DNA from: Isochrysis galbana
Taxonomy: Eukaryota; Haptophyta; Isochrysidales; Isochrysidaceae
NCBI GenBank assembly: GCA_018136815.1
Contig: CM030932.1
Coordinates: 2,440,234 to 2,504,233 of the forward strand
Direction of reading: 5' to 3'
DNA: 64,000 nucleotides
In this document: positions 9,727-18,667 of the stretch, piece after piece
How positions within the stretch are numbered: the first letter of the stretch is position 1
How the letters are laid out: each line of letters starts with the position of its first letter
Notes under the pieces: generated by a model
The model's input: the letters and a program-made list of their open reading frames with translations, nothing else
Databases searched by the model: none
Told to the model about the DNA's origin: nothing
Position numbers and translations under genes: made by a program

Positions 9727-10223
9727 AACCCGAAGAGGAAGCAGAATTCGAAGCGTACCAAAAAATCATCATTGTTTTCACGCCCTACGAACGCGGCCAC
9801 AAAACCAAGGACGAAGAGGTCCTCGGCGCTATCGCAGCACACCTCAACAAGCTAGAGGGCGTGGACCTCGAACCCGATTTCCTCTCCAAGAGCGCCTTCG
9901 GCCCATGGGAGATCCTCGTCACGGCGGACTGCGCCAACCAGTTCCGCGAGAAATTCAAGGACGTGGCGGACTTTCGCAAAGCGGGCATTCCATGCCCAAT
10001 CGCGGTTAAGAACCAAACGCTGGACGAGAAATTTAAAGAGATACCGCGAGCGTCTAACAAGGCGCTAGCCAGCGCTTTCAAGGACGCCGCGGCACACCTA
10101 GTGGTGCGGAACTACAAGTTCGAGCTAAAAAGCTTCATAACCATCAGCACGCTGGCCAAGGCGGTCGAGAACCAAGGCTTCTTTTTCATTCAAGCCCAGG
10201 TCGTGGGTCGAGGGGGGGGCTGA
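9672..10223 (+). CDS. Structured C-terminal part of LINE-like ORF1, unnamed domain
   Basis: The open frame runs from after a TAA at 9669 to the stop at 10223, with a plausible splice acceptor CTACCCAG at 9698. From about 9720 the translation is clearly protein-like: D-L-E-P-E-E-E, then a beta-strand-like I-I-I-V-F-T-P-Y, a helix with A-I-A-A-H-L-N-K-L, a second strand W-E-I-L-V-T-A, a helix N-Q-F-R-E-K-F-K-D-V-A-D-F, and further K-rich helices ending F-F-F-I-Q-A-Q. The strand-helix-strand order would suit a small RNA-binding fold such as the RRM of LINE ORF1 proteins, but I do not see diagnostic RNP motifs. The end coincides with the edge of repeat family B, so the true C-terminus may have been displaced. 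Confidence 0.5.
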   Translation, partial: PRPPPRLPRWPCSIDEDLEPEEEAEFEAYQKIIIVFTPYERGHKTKDEEVLGAIAAHLNKLEGVDLEPDFLSKSAFGPWEILVTADCANQFREKFKDVADFRKAGIPCPIAVKNQTLDEKFKEIPRASNKALASAFKDAAAHLVVRNYKFELKSFITISTLAKAVENQGFFFIQAQVVGRGGG

Positions 10224-10665
10224 GTTGGGCGGGGTGCACCGGCCCCCAGTGGAGTGTTCTCGCCTTCCTCCTGTGCCTCTGAGTGGCCCGTTTCTTCCAT
10301 GTGCTGGCGTGCGTGTCATGACGTTAATACTTTGTCGCTCGTTTTCGGCGTTCTTCGTTCTTCGCTGAGGGGGCTCTTCGAGGAGGGGGGGGGGGGGGGA
10401 GGTGTTTCCCAGCTTCAGGCGATGGTGCGTACAAAACCAAGCTGTATCGACCGTGTTTGCCGGTGATGACCATGGCTTCGTAATTAATGCACTGCGAGAG
10501 GCGCGCTTGAAGGCCATCGATAAAATTATTACGGAGGGGGCCCGAAATATATTTCCGCGCGGCCGTCAGAGGCCTGAAATTGAGTATTTTTATTTTTCGA
10601 AAATGTTGCCGGAGGACGGAGGACCCCGGATTTTTTTTGCGGATCTCTCATACCAGAACCTATAG
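10202..10665 (+). repeat. Family B repeat inserted in or next to a coding remnant
   Basis: Family B (GGGCGGGGTGCACCGGCCCC, then CTTCCTCCTGTGCCTCTGAG) covers about 10202-10300. A G16 run sits at 10385. The frame 10402-10665 (87 codons, with A-L-R-E-A-R-L-K-A-I-D-K-I-I-T-E-G near the middle) looks protein-like. It may be a further piece of the element interrupted here, although simple removal of the repeat does not restore one frame. Confidence 0.35.
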
Positions 10666-11599
10666 GGAGCTTATTTAGGTCCTTGTTTGCCCATTACCGA
10701 TGGTGCCCTCCGCACCCATGACGTCGACTTCTCGTTCTGCAGTCGCTCTGCGAGACTCTCTCTCTCTCTCTCTCTCCGTTCGCCTCTCCTCGGCCGACGG
10801 CAGGAAGATTCGTCCCAAACATTCTCCGGTCCCCCCCGCGCGAGGTTCTTCTCCTCCGCGCGCGGTTCGTCTCCTCCGGCCGTCGTTCGTTCCCCCCCCG
10901 CGCGCACTGTTCCCCCCCCTTCGCTGCGATTCCTCTCACGATTCCTTCGATGATTGCCTCCATCTCGTCCGTTCTTCTTCGCGATTCTCGCGGAGGGGGT
11001 ACCAACGTTTAACATTAGTTTCGCCGCGTTTTCGGTAAAAGAAAGCAAGAACGAATGGCACGCGCCTCGCGTCTCGCGTCTTGTTTCGTCGCCCCTTGCT
11101 CGTCGCTTGTCTAGAAGGTCTCTCTGCACATCGCCTTCTTCCCCCCGCGCGAGTTTGGACCTCTCCTCGACCCTCCGCGTTGGCTTCAGCGGACGAGTTT
11201 CACTATCACGATAGTTCGAACCCTTCGTTTGCGTAGTTTTGCGCTCTCTTTCCGTATTTTTTCGCGTATGACGAGCGATCGCGACCTCAGCCTTCGCCGC
11301 GCGGGGAGGGTTTGTTTATCGTATGATTCCGGAGTGTTTACGTTAGTTTTCTGAGCCCAAGGACTTTGGTTTTTGGGGTTTTCGTGAGTGGTTTTGTAGC
11401 AACTTCGTCGAGTCCCACCGTGTTCCCAAGCGAGTCCCCCCGAGTTCCCGAGTCTATACCCCGAGTCAACGAGTCAATACAAGCCAAGCACGCGCCTGAG
11501 CCATCCCCAGTCGCCTGCCACCACCTCCCACAAGCCTCCTTCCACACTTCCGCGCCCTCCGTGCTCCGTGCGTGCGTCGTGCGTCGTGCGTCGATCACC
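10666..11599 (+). other. Pyrimidine-rich retroelement-like leader, copy 2
   Basis: T/C-rich DNA with a (CT)n tract at 10757-10782, repeated TTCSTTCCCCCC-like stretches and no convincing protein. It resembles 3100-4182 in texture and in being followed by a short LAAGA-containing frame. A cluster of CCGAGT words lies at 11410-11475. Confidence 0.35.
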
Positions 11600-11725
11600 A
11601 TGCCCGTAGTCACCCCCGAGGAAAGCTCCATGAGCTCCCCACAAGAACCGCGTTCCGCGCTAGCTGCCGGCGCGCCCTCGCAGGCAATCTCCAAGAGTGA
11701 GATAAGCCTTGCTCTGACACGATAG
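11600..11725 (+). pseudogene. Truncated gag-start-like frame, copy 2
   Basis: A 41-residue frame from the ATG at 11600 has M-P-V at the start and R-S-A-L-A-A-G-A-P-S at residues 18-27, matching the short frames at 4183 (+) and about 39118-39180 (-). It ends where a simple repeat begins. Confidence 0.35.
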
Positions 11726-11856
11726 CTCTCGGGGGATTTTCTCGGTCCCCCGGTAGCTCTCGGGGGGGCTGTTGGCGATCGGGAGAAAATTTCCCCCCGA
11801 TAGCTCTCGGGGGCCCCCGATAGCTCCTGGGGGGCGTTGGCTCCTGGGGGGTAACA
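11722..11856 (+). repeat. Imperfect tandem repeat, GATAGCTCTCGGGGG type
   Basis: The unit GATAGCTCTCGGGGG or a close variant recurs at least five times (about 11723, 11751, 11800, 11819, 11840), separated by G- or C-rich spacers. On the minus strand it would read as repeated P-E-S-Y-R-G. The spacing is irregular. Confidence 0.6.
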
Positions 11857-12216
11857 TAAATATAGAATCATAGAATATAGGGTATAGGGGCTGTTAGTAG
11901 GCCCACGCCGCCCTGTTAATAGCATGGGCCCCGGCCGCCACTAATAGTATGTAATATGTAAGCTCCTCGGCACTAATAGTATGTAATATGCTAGCCAAAA
12001 TGGACTAATAGGTTGTAACATGTTAGGGCAAATTCCAACATATTCACAGCCCTAGTGGCTAGTGGCTAGTGGCTAGTGCAGTAGCGATACTAACTCCTAT
12101 TAGAGTAGACTCGCCCCCCCTGCGCGCATTCAAATTCCCCCGAAGACACCGTCCTTCTAAGCGCGCAGCGTAGGCCCGACAGTCAGCCTACCCACCCGCA
12201 CATCGGCATCAGCCCT
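11857..12216. other. AT-rich intergenic segment with short repeats
   Basis: Contains ATAGAATATAGGGTATAGGG, two copies of CACTAATAGTATGTAATATG (about 11937 and 11971), and GGCTAGT repeated three times at 12056-12077. It is followed by the 5' flank of the reticulon-like gene. No gene seen. Confidence 0.45.
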
Positions 12217-13167
12217 ATGGTGCTCACTGAGATTTCGCCCAATGTGTCCGTCGGATCTACGCCGACAAAGAAGGCTCCGATGCCCGATGCGCTCATCGCT
12301 GCCGCCGTGCCTGCTCATCCACCACCGCCGACGCCAGCGCCCATTGCTCCGCCCGCCCTGCTGCAACTCCAAGTTCAAGAGTCCGAGGCCGAGGAGGGCG
12401 CCGACAACGTTATTGAGCACTTATCACGCAATCCAAAGCTTGCTCGCATAGTCTTTGCCATTGGTCAAGCAACTTTCTTGTCACTCTACTACCTAGACTC
12501 ATCCATTGCAGCACTTTCCTCGTGGGCTGCCTTGGGCGCCATTGTTGCCGCGTCAGTCGCCTCGATGGTGTCTCCTAGGAGTCGGGAGCCGGTGCAGCTC
12601 TCCGAGTTCGACCTTGCTCCATACATATCACAACTGGTCGAGTTCGTCAACACCGCCATTGGTCTGCTCCATCGGATCCGCTCTGGAGACTCAAGGCTCG
12701 GCTTGAAGGCCGGCCTTGTGCTTCGGGCTGCAGCTATGGTATTCCGTCCATTTTCGATGTTCACTATCATGTGGCTCTCCTTCTCTGTCATGGCTGGACT
12801 TCCCCTGATCCCACAGTGGGAGGCTTTCGTTGAGGAGGGGCGGTTGAAGATCCATGCGCTCCTGCAGCAGCTCAAGAAGATGGCCATGATGCGCATGAAG
12901 ACCATGGCAACTGACATGCCGAATGCCAAGTATGTCCTTGGTCTGGCGGCATTTGCGATCTGGTATCGGCTCTCCTGGACTGACATGGGCCTCGCCATTG
13001 TTTTTGGTGCACTTGCTGCGAAGAGCCGATACTTCGGTGGTGATTCGGTTGAGTTCAACAAAACGATCGAGTCAGCTATGGCAGGTGCACAGAAAAAGGC
13101 GCGTCGACTCACCATCTCGGCACGCTCAATGTTCAGCCCACGCAAGGCGGACGAGAAGGTGGACTAG
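12217..13167 (+). CDS. Reticulon-like ER membrane-shaping protein
   Basis: The protein has 316 residues. An acidic, Pro/Ala-rich N-terminus (1-62) precedes a segment starting N-P-K-L-A-R-I-V-F (72-80), like the W-R-N-P-x-x-S-x-x-V-F opening of reticulon homology domains. Two long hydrophobic stretches (about 76-117 and 172-198) are separated by a roughly 55-residue hydrophilic loop, as in the reticulon double hairpin. A third hydrophobic stretch (238-267) is unusual. The tail is basic (K-K-A-R-R, R-K) and could bind lipid or microtubules. Reticulons insert wedge-like hairpins into the cytosolic leaflet to curve ER tubules. The hydrophobic pattern is seen directly; the family call is moderate because no invariant residues define it. 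An ARL6IP1-type or unrelated membrane protein is the alternative. Single exon, ATG at 12217. Confidence 0.52.
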   Translation: MVLTEISPNVSVGSTPTKKAPMPDALIAAAVPAHPPPPTPAPIAPPALLQLQVQESEAEEGADNVIEHLSRNPKLARIVFAIGQATFLSLYYLDSSIAALSSWAALGAIVAASVASMVSPRSREPVQLSEFDLAPYISQLVEFVNTAIGLLHRIRSGDSRLGLKAGLVLRAAAMVFRPFSMFTIMWLSFSVMAGLPLIPQWEAFVEEGRLKIHALLQQLKKMAMMRMKTMATDMPNAKYVLGLAAFAIWYRLSWTDMGLAIVFGALAAKSRYFGGDSVEFNKTIESAMAGAQKKARRLTISARSMFSPRKADEKVD

Positions 13168-13446
13168 ACTTTTTCTCAGCATGTAAAGCCTTCGAGTCCA
13201 TGCACGAATTTTTGGACGGGCAAAGAGATGGTTCGTCAAAGGCACTCGCATGTAGCGAGTAATAATGCTGTTCGGTCTTGCGGGTGACGTCTGCGCCTGA
13301 CGGAAATTTAGAGAGGCGTATAGCATCGCTTGCCGTCTATCTCAAGTGACCAAGATGGCGCAAAAATGACCTACCATGCCACATAGTTTTACGCACCACA
13401 TATCATTAAGCAATGGTCCCCGTTTACCCTTTACTCCATTTCGAAT
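13168..13446. other. 3' flank of the reticulon-like gene
   Basis: Less GC-rich DNA with no supported feature. The following repeat begins near 13447. Confidence 0.4.
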
Positions 13447-13720
13447 CAACAAAAAACTTTTACTTTTAACTTTTAATATTCTCGCCTCGCGCGTGGCTGT
13501 GGAGTTAACTATTGTAGCCACGCCCATTTCCCTTCCTCTCCCTCACTTCCCGCCTTGCGGCTACTCCCCTCGTGCTCTACTTAGGGGCCCAGGTTGCGGG
13601 GGGGGCTGGGTTGGGCGGGGTGCACCGGCCCCTAGTCCCTAGTGCCCTAGTGCCTAGTGGTCTGTTCTCGTTCTCGCGTCTTCCTCCTGTGCCTCTGGGT
13701 GGCCCGTTTCATTTTGCTGT
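13447..13720 (+). repeat. Dispersed repeat families A and B, copy 3
   Basis: Family A: CAAAAAACTTTTAC, TTTTAATATTCTCGCC, an inverted pair around GCGTGGCT...TAGCCACGC, then CTACTTAGGGGCCCAGG (to about 13590). Family B follows (GGGCGGGGTGCACCGGCCCC, then CTTCCTCCTGTGCCTCTGGG). The A-then-B order is the same as at 5918-6180. Confidence 0.62.
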
Positions 13721-13948
13721 TGTGTCGTGGGTGTCTCGGCGCTAGTGGGTTTTGTCCTTCGCTCGTGGTGTTTTTGCTTTCGCGAGGCGTATACCCGGGG
13801 AGGGAGATGTGCCTCGACCTCAGGCGAGCCTCTCGGCCAGGCCGAGTGCTTTCGCCGGGGAGAGGCGAGGACGTCGCGGGCGGTGGCGGGCACGGAGAAG
13901 CGGGCGGGGCCGGGGGGTGTGACGACGTCGACCACTTCCTGCGTGGCC

Positions 13949-15466
13949 TTAAGGCATGACGGGGCGGGCGGAGTCGAGGGCAGGGGGAGAGAGGGCGGGG
14001 GTGAGAGTCGCCGCTGGCGAGAGGCAGTCGAGAACAATGGAGGACAGGGAGCGGTCCAGGATGTGCTCGGAGGCGAGGGTAGGGGAGGAGAGGGGGCGTC
14101 GGAAGAAAGCGCGGAAGGGCTCATGAGCGAGGATGCATCGCGTGGAGAGGCGGCGGAACCACGAGTTGTAAGAGTCGGGGTCGAGGTCGTACGCGAGGGC
14201 CGACGTGGAGCCGAGTGGCAAGGAGATAAGGCGAGGCGGGCGGTCGGAGCGGGGCGCGTCGAAATCGAGTGGGTCGTAGGTGAGGTCGTAGAGGCCGGGT
14301 GAGGGCGGCGATGACGAGGGTGGCGGGAGTGGGGGAGGCGGCGGGGGCTTCGCCGGTGGGGGAGGTGGCGGAGGTGGCGGGGGAGGCGGCGGCGGCGGAG
14401 GGGGAGGTGCCGTCGACGTCGGCGGAGGCGGTGGGGGTGCTGTTGTCGGCGGCGGTGGCGTTGGGTGGGGAATCGGGGAGGTTTGGGTGGATTGGAGGTA
14501 GAAGAGGTGGTGTGCTATGGCGGCGGCGAGTGATGAGTCGGCGGCGAGTGGGTAGGGATGGGCGATGGCGAGCGCGGGAGGGGGGGTGGTTGGGTGGGGT
14601 TGCTGAGGGGCGTGTGTCGGAAGGTGGGGAAGGGTGTGGTAGGTGGGTGAAGGCAAGGGAAGGGAGATGGGTATGGAGGGGTGATGATTGTAGAGGTGGA
14701 GCGGTGACGGGGATGGGATGGCGCCCGGCGGAAGCCGGTAGAGGTTGGAGTCAATGAGAGGAGGGTGGCCGGGCGAGGAGTGCGAGGAGAGGTGATGGGG
14801 TTGGTTCGGCTGGGGCAGATTGGTGAAGGTATGCTGAGGGTTCGGAAGAAAGGGGAAAAGGTGGGTAGTGGGGAGGGCAGGGACGGCGGTGAGGGCGTCG
14901 GGCGGGTCGAGAGGCGAGGGCTTGGGCGTGGCAAAAGGCGGGAGAGGGGAGTAGAACGCTGGCCGTGCAGGTGTGGCGGTGGTATCGGTGTGTTGTGGCC
15001 AGTGTGGCTGTGGTTGTGTGGATTGTGGGTAGATCATGTGAGATGGCTGGTGAGAGTTGGGTGAGGCGGATGGGGCTGGAGGAGCGGCGGTGGTGGGGAT
15101 GCGAGGAGTGAGGAGAGGATGGGAGGGTGAGGAAGGCACCCCTCCGCTACCATGTTGCGGATCGTGTGGAGCTGTGGCTGTGGTGCGAGTGGGTGTGAGT
15201 GGAGGATGAACTGTAACATGAGATGTAGGGCCCGACTGGAGCATGGGGGGTGAACAACGGGGAGCCGGGGAAGCGTGCGGGGACGGGGCCGAAGACATGG
15301 GCGCACACTCAGCCATCACGGGGCGCAGCAGCACGAGAACGGGGACGGAGGACGGACGAGGAGGCACAGGGAGCGCTCGAGCGGTGGCGCAAAGCGTAGT
15401 CAAGACACGGAGGGAAAACGTCACGCGCGGGGGGGGAAGGGAATCGCGCGGGAAAGAACTAGACAA
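13949..15466 (-). CDS. Proline-rich protein with gag-like C-terminus
   Basis: An uninterrupted frame of 505 codons starts at 15466. Residues 50-330 are rich in Pro, His, Ser and Thr. A run of about 30 prolines follows, then a compact C-terminal segment: L-Y-D-L-T-Y-D-P-L-D-F-D, then L-D-P-D-S-Y-N-S-W-F-R-R-L, then helical text to the end. A N/D-Y/S-x-x-W-x-x-x-L signature recalls the start of Ty1/copia-type gag capsid domains, so a retroelement coat protein is one reading. A proline-rich structural or wall protein is another. A second long frame overlaps on the same strand (14124-13654), so a frameshift or intron near the 3' end is possible. Stops are rare by chance in this GC-rich DNA, so the length alone is not proof. 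Confidence 0.42.
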   Translation of the reverse strand: MSSSFPRDSLPPPRVTFSLRVLTTLCATARALPVPPRPSSVPVLVLLRPVMAECAPMSSAPSPHASPAPRCSPPMLQSGPTSHVTVHPPLTPTRTTATAPHDPQHGSGGVPSSPSHPLLTPRIPTTAAPPAPSASPNSHQPSHMIYPQSTQPQPHWPQHTDTTATPARPAFYSPLPPFATPKPSPLDPPDALTAVPALPTTHLFPFLPNPQHTFTNLPQPNQPHHLSSHSSPGHPPLIDSNLYRLPPGAIPSPSPLHLYNHHPSIPISLPLPSPTYHTLPHLPTHAPQQPHPTTPPPALAIAHPYPLAADSSLAAAIAHHLFYLQSTQTSPIPHPTPPPPTTAPPPPPPTSTAPPPPPPPPPPPPPPPPPPAKPPPPPPLPPPSSSPPSPGLYDLTYDPLDFDAPRSDRPPRLISLPLGSTSALAYDLDPDSYNSWFRRLSTRCILAHEPFRAFFRRPLSSPTLASEHILDRSLSSIVLDCLSPAATLTPALSPPALDSARPVMP

Positions 15467-16172
15467 AAGGGGGCCGGAAACTCAAGGAAGCACTCGGGGA
15501 GAGACGGGAGGGGAGAGAGGGGGAGGGCTTCCGCGGGGGAGCCGGGAAGAGGAGAGGAGAAGGGAGGGGGGGCGGACCGATACGGGACGATACGGGAAGG
15601 AGGGAGCTGGGGCGCGGCGACGGAGAGGGAGTCGCGCGGGAAGACCTAAAAATGGAACGTACGAGGGGGAAGTGTACCCTCTACCCGCGACACCCCCCTT
15701 TACCCGCAACAGAAATTTTAAATTTTGATGTAGCTAGCACGTCATGTAGCATGTAGAACGTAGAAAGAAGGATACGGGCGCACCAACGCCACCCAAATGG
15801 AAAGGGGGCCTTACCACGCAAGTGTACGCCTAATATTGTCGCCGGGGACGGGAATAGAAACGAAGGAGAAAGCTTGGATAAGTAGAACTATACCTCGTCG
15901 CCGTCAGAGTTGTCGTGGATGCAAATTGGGCTGAAGATTGAAGAGACGAATGTGCTGCTCCGGTTCTCACTAGTGAGCATGGTACGAGGTCATCCATATC
16001 CGTCACTCTCGGAGAATATTCAGCATTATCCAGTTGGTGACGAGCGCTAGGCATTGAACAGAGCTTTCAACTTCATTGTGAAGTGGTGCTTGTGATTGTC
16101 CCAAGTTCAAAGGGAATCGATCTCGCCTCCCCCTCGGTACCAAATACAACGCATGCGACGCTCATCGAGGGC
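15467..16172. other. No gene seen between the proline-rich frame and the SBPase-like 3' end
   Basis: Purine-rich DNA to about 15640 (upstream side of the proline-rich frame), then AT-richer sequence. The words GTAGCTAGCACGTCATGTAGC and similar TAGCATGTAG occur at 15730-15760. Frames are short. The interval 16020-16172 is probably the 3' untranslated region of the next gene. Confidence 0.4.
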
Positions 16173-17477
16173 TCACATGGGCTGGCCTTCTGTAGAAGCG
16201 CCCGTTACTGAGGGTCCGACCAAATCTACGAACCGCTGTACCTCTGCGCGCGAGCCGACAGCCATCTGCGTCTTTTGACCTAGCGATGCCACCTCAACAT
16301 CGAGTAGAGAGGTTGAGCCATCCGAGGATGCACCACCGCACTTCTCAATCAAATACGCGAGTGGAACAGCCTCATGCAACAGGCGAGCGGGCCCAGAGCC
16401 TCCGGGTTCGGCGGGTGTGCAGAAAACGCCCTTACCCTTGACGATGAGCTGCATCACATCCAACACCTGCAAGCGAGTAGCGAAGGGAGATCACAAGTCG
16501 GGCGGGAAAAGTTGTACCATGCAAAGCAGGTAGTGCCAAAGAACTAGCACGCCCTTCCGATTGGGCTCTCTTTGTGGAGGGGGCTTTCTCACCATGCCAC
16601 CGGTGTATCGGAGTTGGTATCTATTTTTCTGCCAGAAGTCGATGAGGGAGGCATATCCTTCGTGCTCGGTCATCACACGCAGGTTACCAGGAGCAAAGAG
16701 ACGCCCTTCCTCGATGGTGTTGTACGTATTTGCAAGCACCCACCGCCCTTGGTCCGCCGGCCAATCACTCCCCACGAGAAGAAATTCGGCGACGCCCTCG
16801 ACGTCGGGTAAGCCCACTGTGAGCGTGGTTCGCGGGCCATAGACGCAGGCTCCGGCGGCAAGCATCGACCTCCCCGTCACGTTTAAGAGCGATGGTGCGC
16901 GCCAGACGCCAAACAAAGAGCCGACAGCAAAGTTGGTGTCGATGATCGAGGAGCCATCGAGGGGATCGAGGCAGACCGAGAGCGCATCGAGGTCTGAGGG
17001 GACGGCTGAAGGGACCGTGGCGCCGCGCCGCTGCTGCTGCCTCTCCTGTTGAATCATCAGGTCGATGTCCTCGGAGTAACACCCAGTTGGCTCGAGGCAT
17101 CCAAGCGGATCAAGGGGCGTGGAGACGGCCGCGATGCCGCTGCATTCTCGAAGTGCATCGACCATGAGCTGCTCTGCTACGAGGTCAATCGCGATTTGCT
17201 CGTCCCCGTATTCATTGAAGCACGAGTATGAGTCGCACGATGCTGTACGGACGCGGGAGGCCACGTCCATGCAGGCGGAGCCGAGCGCAGAGAGCACCTC
17301 GCTCACACGCTCGCTCACGTCCTGCTGCGCGAGCCAGTCGTCCAACGTGAGCTCCTCGGAGTAGTGCGTGGCGTGTGTCATTGCACGCGCCCGTGTGCGC
17401 GCGCGCCCCGCCGGCCCGCGCGCCATCTGGAGCACGGCGGTGCCACTGAGCAGCATGAGGGAGGCGAGCAGCGCCAT
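16173..17477 (-). CDS. Sedoheptulose-1,7-bisphosphatase-like, plastid-type, two exons
   Basis: Exons 17477-16593 and 16466-16173 are joined by a 126-bp GT-AG intron (donor GTGAGAAAG, acceptor CTTGCAG); the product is 392 residues. Residues 1-20 form a hydrophobic signal peptide followed by an Arg-rich segment (20-32), as in bipartite plastid presequences. The FBPase/SBPase signature D171-P-L-D-G-S-S is followed by I-I-D-T-N-F-A-V-G-S-L-F-G-V-W, closer to SBPase than to FBPase. The exon junction falls in R-Y-T-G-G-M|V-L-D-V-M-Q, where SBPase has a matching block. The C-terminal part has L-I-E-K-C-G-G-A-S-S-D-G and L-L-D-V. SBPase dephosphorylates sedoheptulose 1,7-bisphosphate in the Calvin cycle. 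The region 115-165 is about 30 residues longer than usual, and the expected S-E-E metal motif reads S-E-D (135-137). It is transcribed divergently from the NOT4-like gene. FBPase is the alternative but fits less well. Confidence 0.85.
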
Positions 17478-18667
17478 CTCTGTGTGAGCAAAGAGGAGAG
17501 GGTTCGGTCCGTCGGAGAGAGGGGTTGGGTGCTCGCAAGTAGAGGGATTGCTCAACGCGGCGCGCGGTGCCTCTCCTCGCGCTCAGCGCAGGCGCCGTGA
17601 GAGAACGGGGAGGGGAGGGGAGTGAGAGAAGGGTCCGAGTTGGCTCTCCTGCTGGCTCGCCGCCCACTGGGAGCGAGAGCGAGAGACCCCAGAGGAGAGG
17701 GAAGATCAACCTCCCCCCCCCCGGTATCGAACATCGAGCGATAGACCCCGATCATTGCCCTCGCCGCCGAACCACCGCCGTGCCCCCCCCCCTGATATCG
17801 AGATCCCTCAAGGGGCCCCCCTTCGGCATCGGGTAGGAGGATCTCCCCTCCCGCCGCCCCCCCGGCGCTCGCTCGCCCCCCCCCGTGGTATCGAGATCCC
17901 TCAAGGGGCCCCCCTTCGGTATCGGGTAGGAGGAGATCCCCCCCCGCCGCCCCCCCGGCGCTCGCTCGCCCCCCCCCGTGGTATCGAGATCCCTCATGGG
18001 CCCCCTTCGGTATCGGGTACGCCCCCCCCCCCCCCCCCCGCGCGCTCGCTCGCCCCTCTTCCCCTGTGCGTGGCCGCCGCGCGCGCGAGGGAGGGAGGGG
18101 GAGAGGCGGGCAGGAGAGGGGGGGGGGGGGGGCACGGGTGAGTACAAAATTGCAGTGAGGGAGAGAGAGAAGAGCGACTCGAAGCGAGGAAAGTAGAAGA
18201 GGGGGGGCAGAAGAGAGGAGAGGGGAAAGGAGAGGGAGGGAGCGCACCACGCGGGAGTGTTGGGGAGGGGAGAGGCGGGAAGTGAGAGGCGAGGAAGGAA
18301 GAGAAATGGGGAGGAGGAAAAGGAAAACAGGGAGAGAGGAAGAAGATGGGGTGGGGGGGGGGGGCGAGAGAGGAGAGGTGGCGGGGGGCGGCGGCGGGGG
18401 GGGGGGGAAGGGAGAGGAGTCGAGCCGAGGGGCCTGGCAAGAGGTGGAGAGAGAGAAGGGGGAGGGGGAGAGAGAGGGAGAAAGGGCGGGGTTAGGATTA
18501 GGGGGAAGAGGGGGTGGGAGGTGGGGGAGAGAGAGAGGAGAGAGAGAGGGGGAGGGAGGGAGGGAGGGAGGGGGGTGGCGCTCGCTCCTGCCGTGCAGCC
18601 TGAGCAGGGGGTTGGGGAAGGGGTCTGTGGGTTTGGGGGGCGGAGCCGGCGGCGGCGGGGGGCCGCG
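17478..18667. promoter_or_regulatory. Divergent intergenic region between SBPase-like and NOT4-like genes
   Basis: About 1.2 kb separates the two start codons. It is extremely strand-biased: C-rich from 17700 to 18060, then almost pure purine (G/A) from 18070 to 18660. Long frames through it are low-complexity translations of these runs. It must hold the 5' untranslated regions and promoters of both genes; no TATA box is evident. Confidence 0.55.
17790..18056 (+). repeat. Three tandem copies of a 93-bp unit
   Basis: The units start at about 17795, 17889 and 17981. Each holds ATATCGAGATCCCTCA or GTATCGAGATCCCTCA, GGGGCCCCCCTTCGG, ATCGGGTAGGAGG and then GGCGCTCGCTCGCCCC. Differences are few. 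The third copy lacks the AGGAGG part. Related words (GGTATCGAACATCGAG) occur once more at 17721. Confidence 0.75.

Larger units (their letters stand above)
8880..10223 (+). mobile_element. LINE-like retroelement copy, 5' part
   Basis: The 5' segment from about 8971 is repeated at 50262-50700: a hairpin, GGGTCATGGAGCGCGCGCCG, then homologous stretches such as GGCCCCTACAC...GCCGC and CTCGTGC...GCACGAGG. A repeated 5' end with a start codon and a long Pro/Arg-rich frame is typical of LINE ORF1 regions. No reverse transcriptase is present in either copy. The class assignment is therefore inference. Confidence 0.45.

Noticed and set aside
18481-18520. Telomere-like GGGTTAGG repeat
   Set aside because: Only GGTTAGGATTAGGG occurs once in a purine tract; no array.
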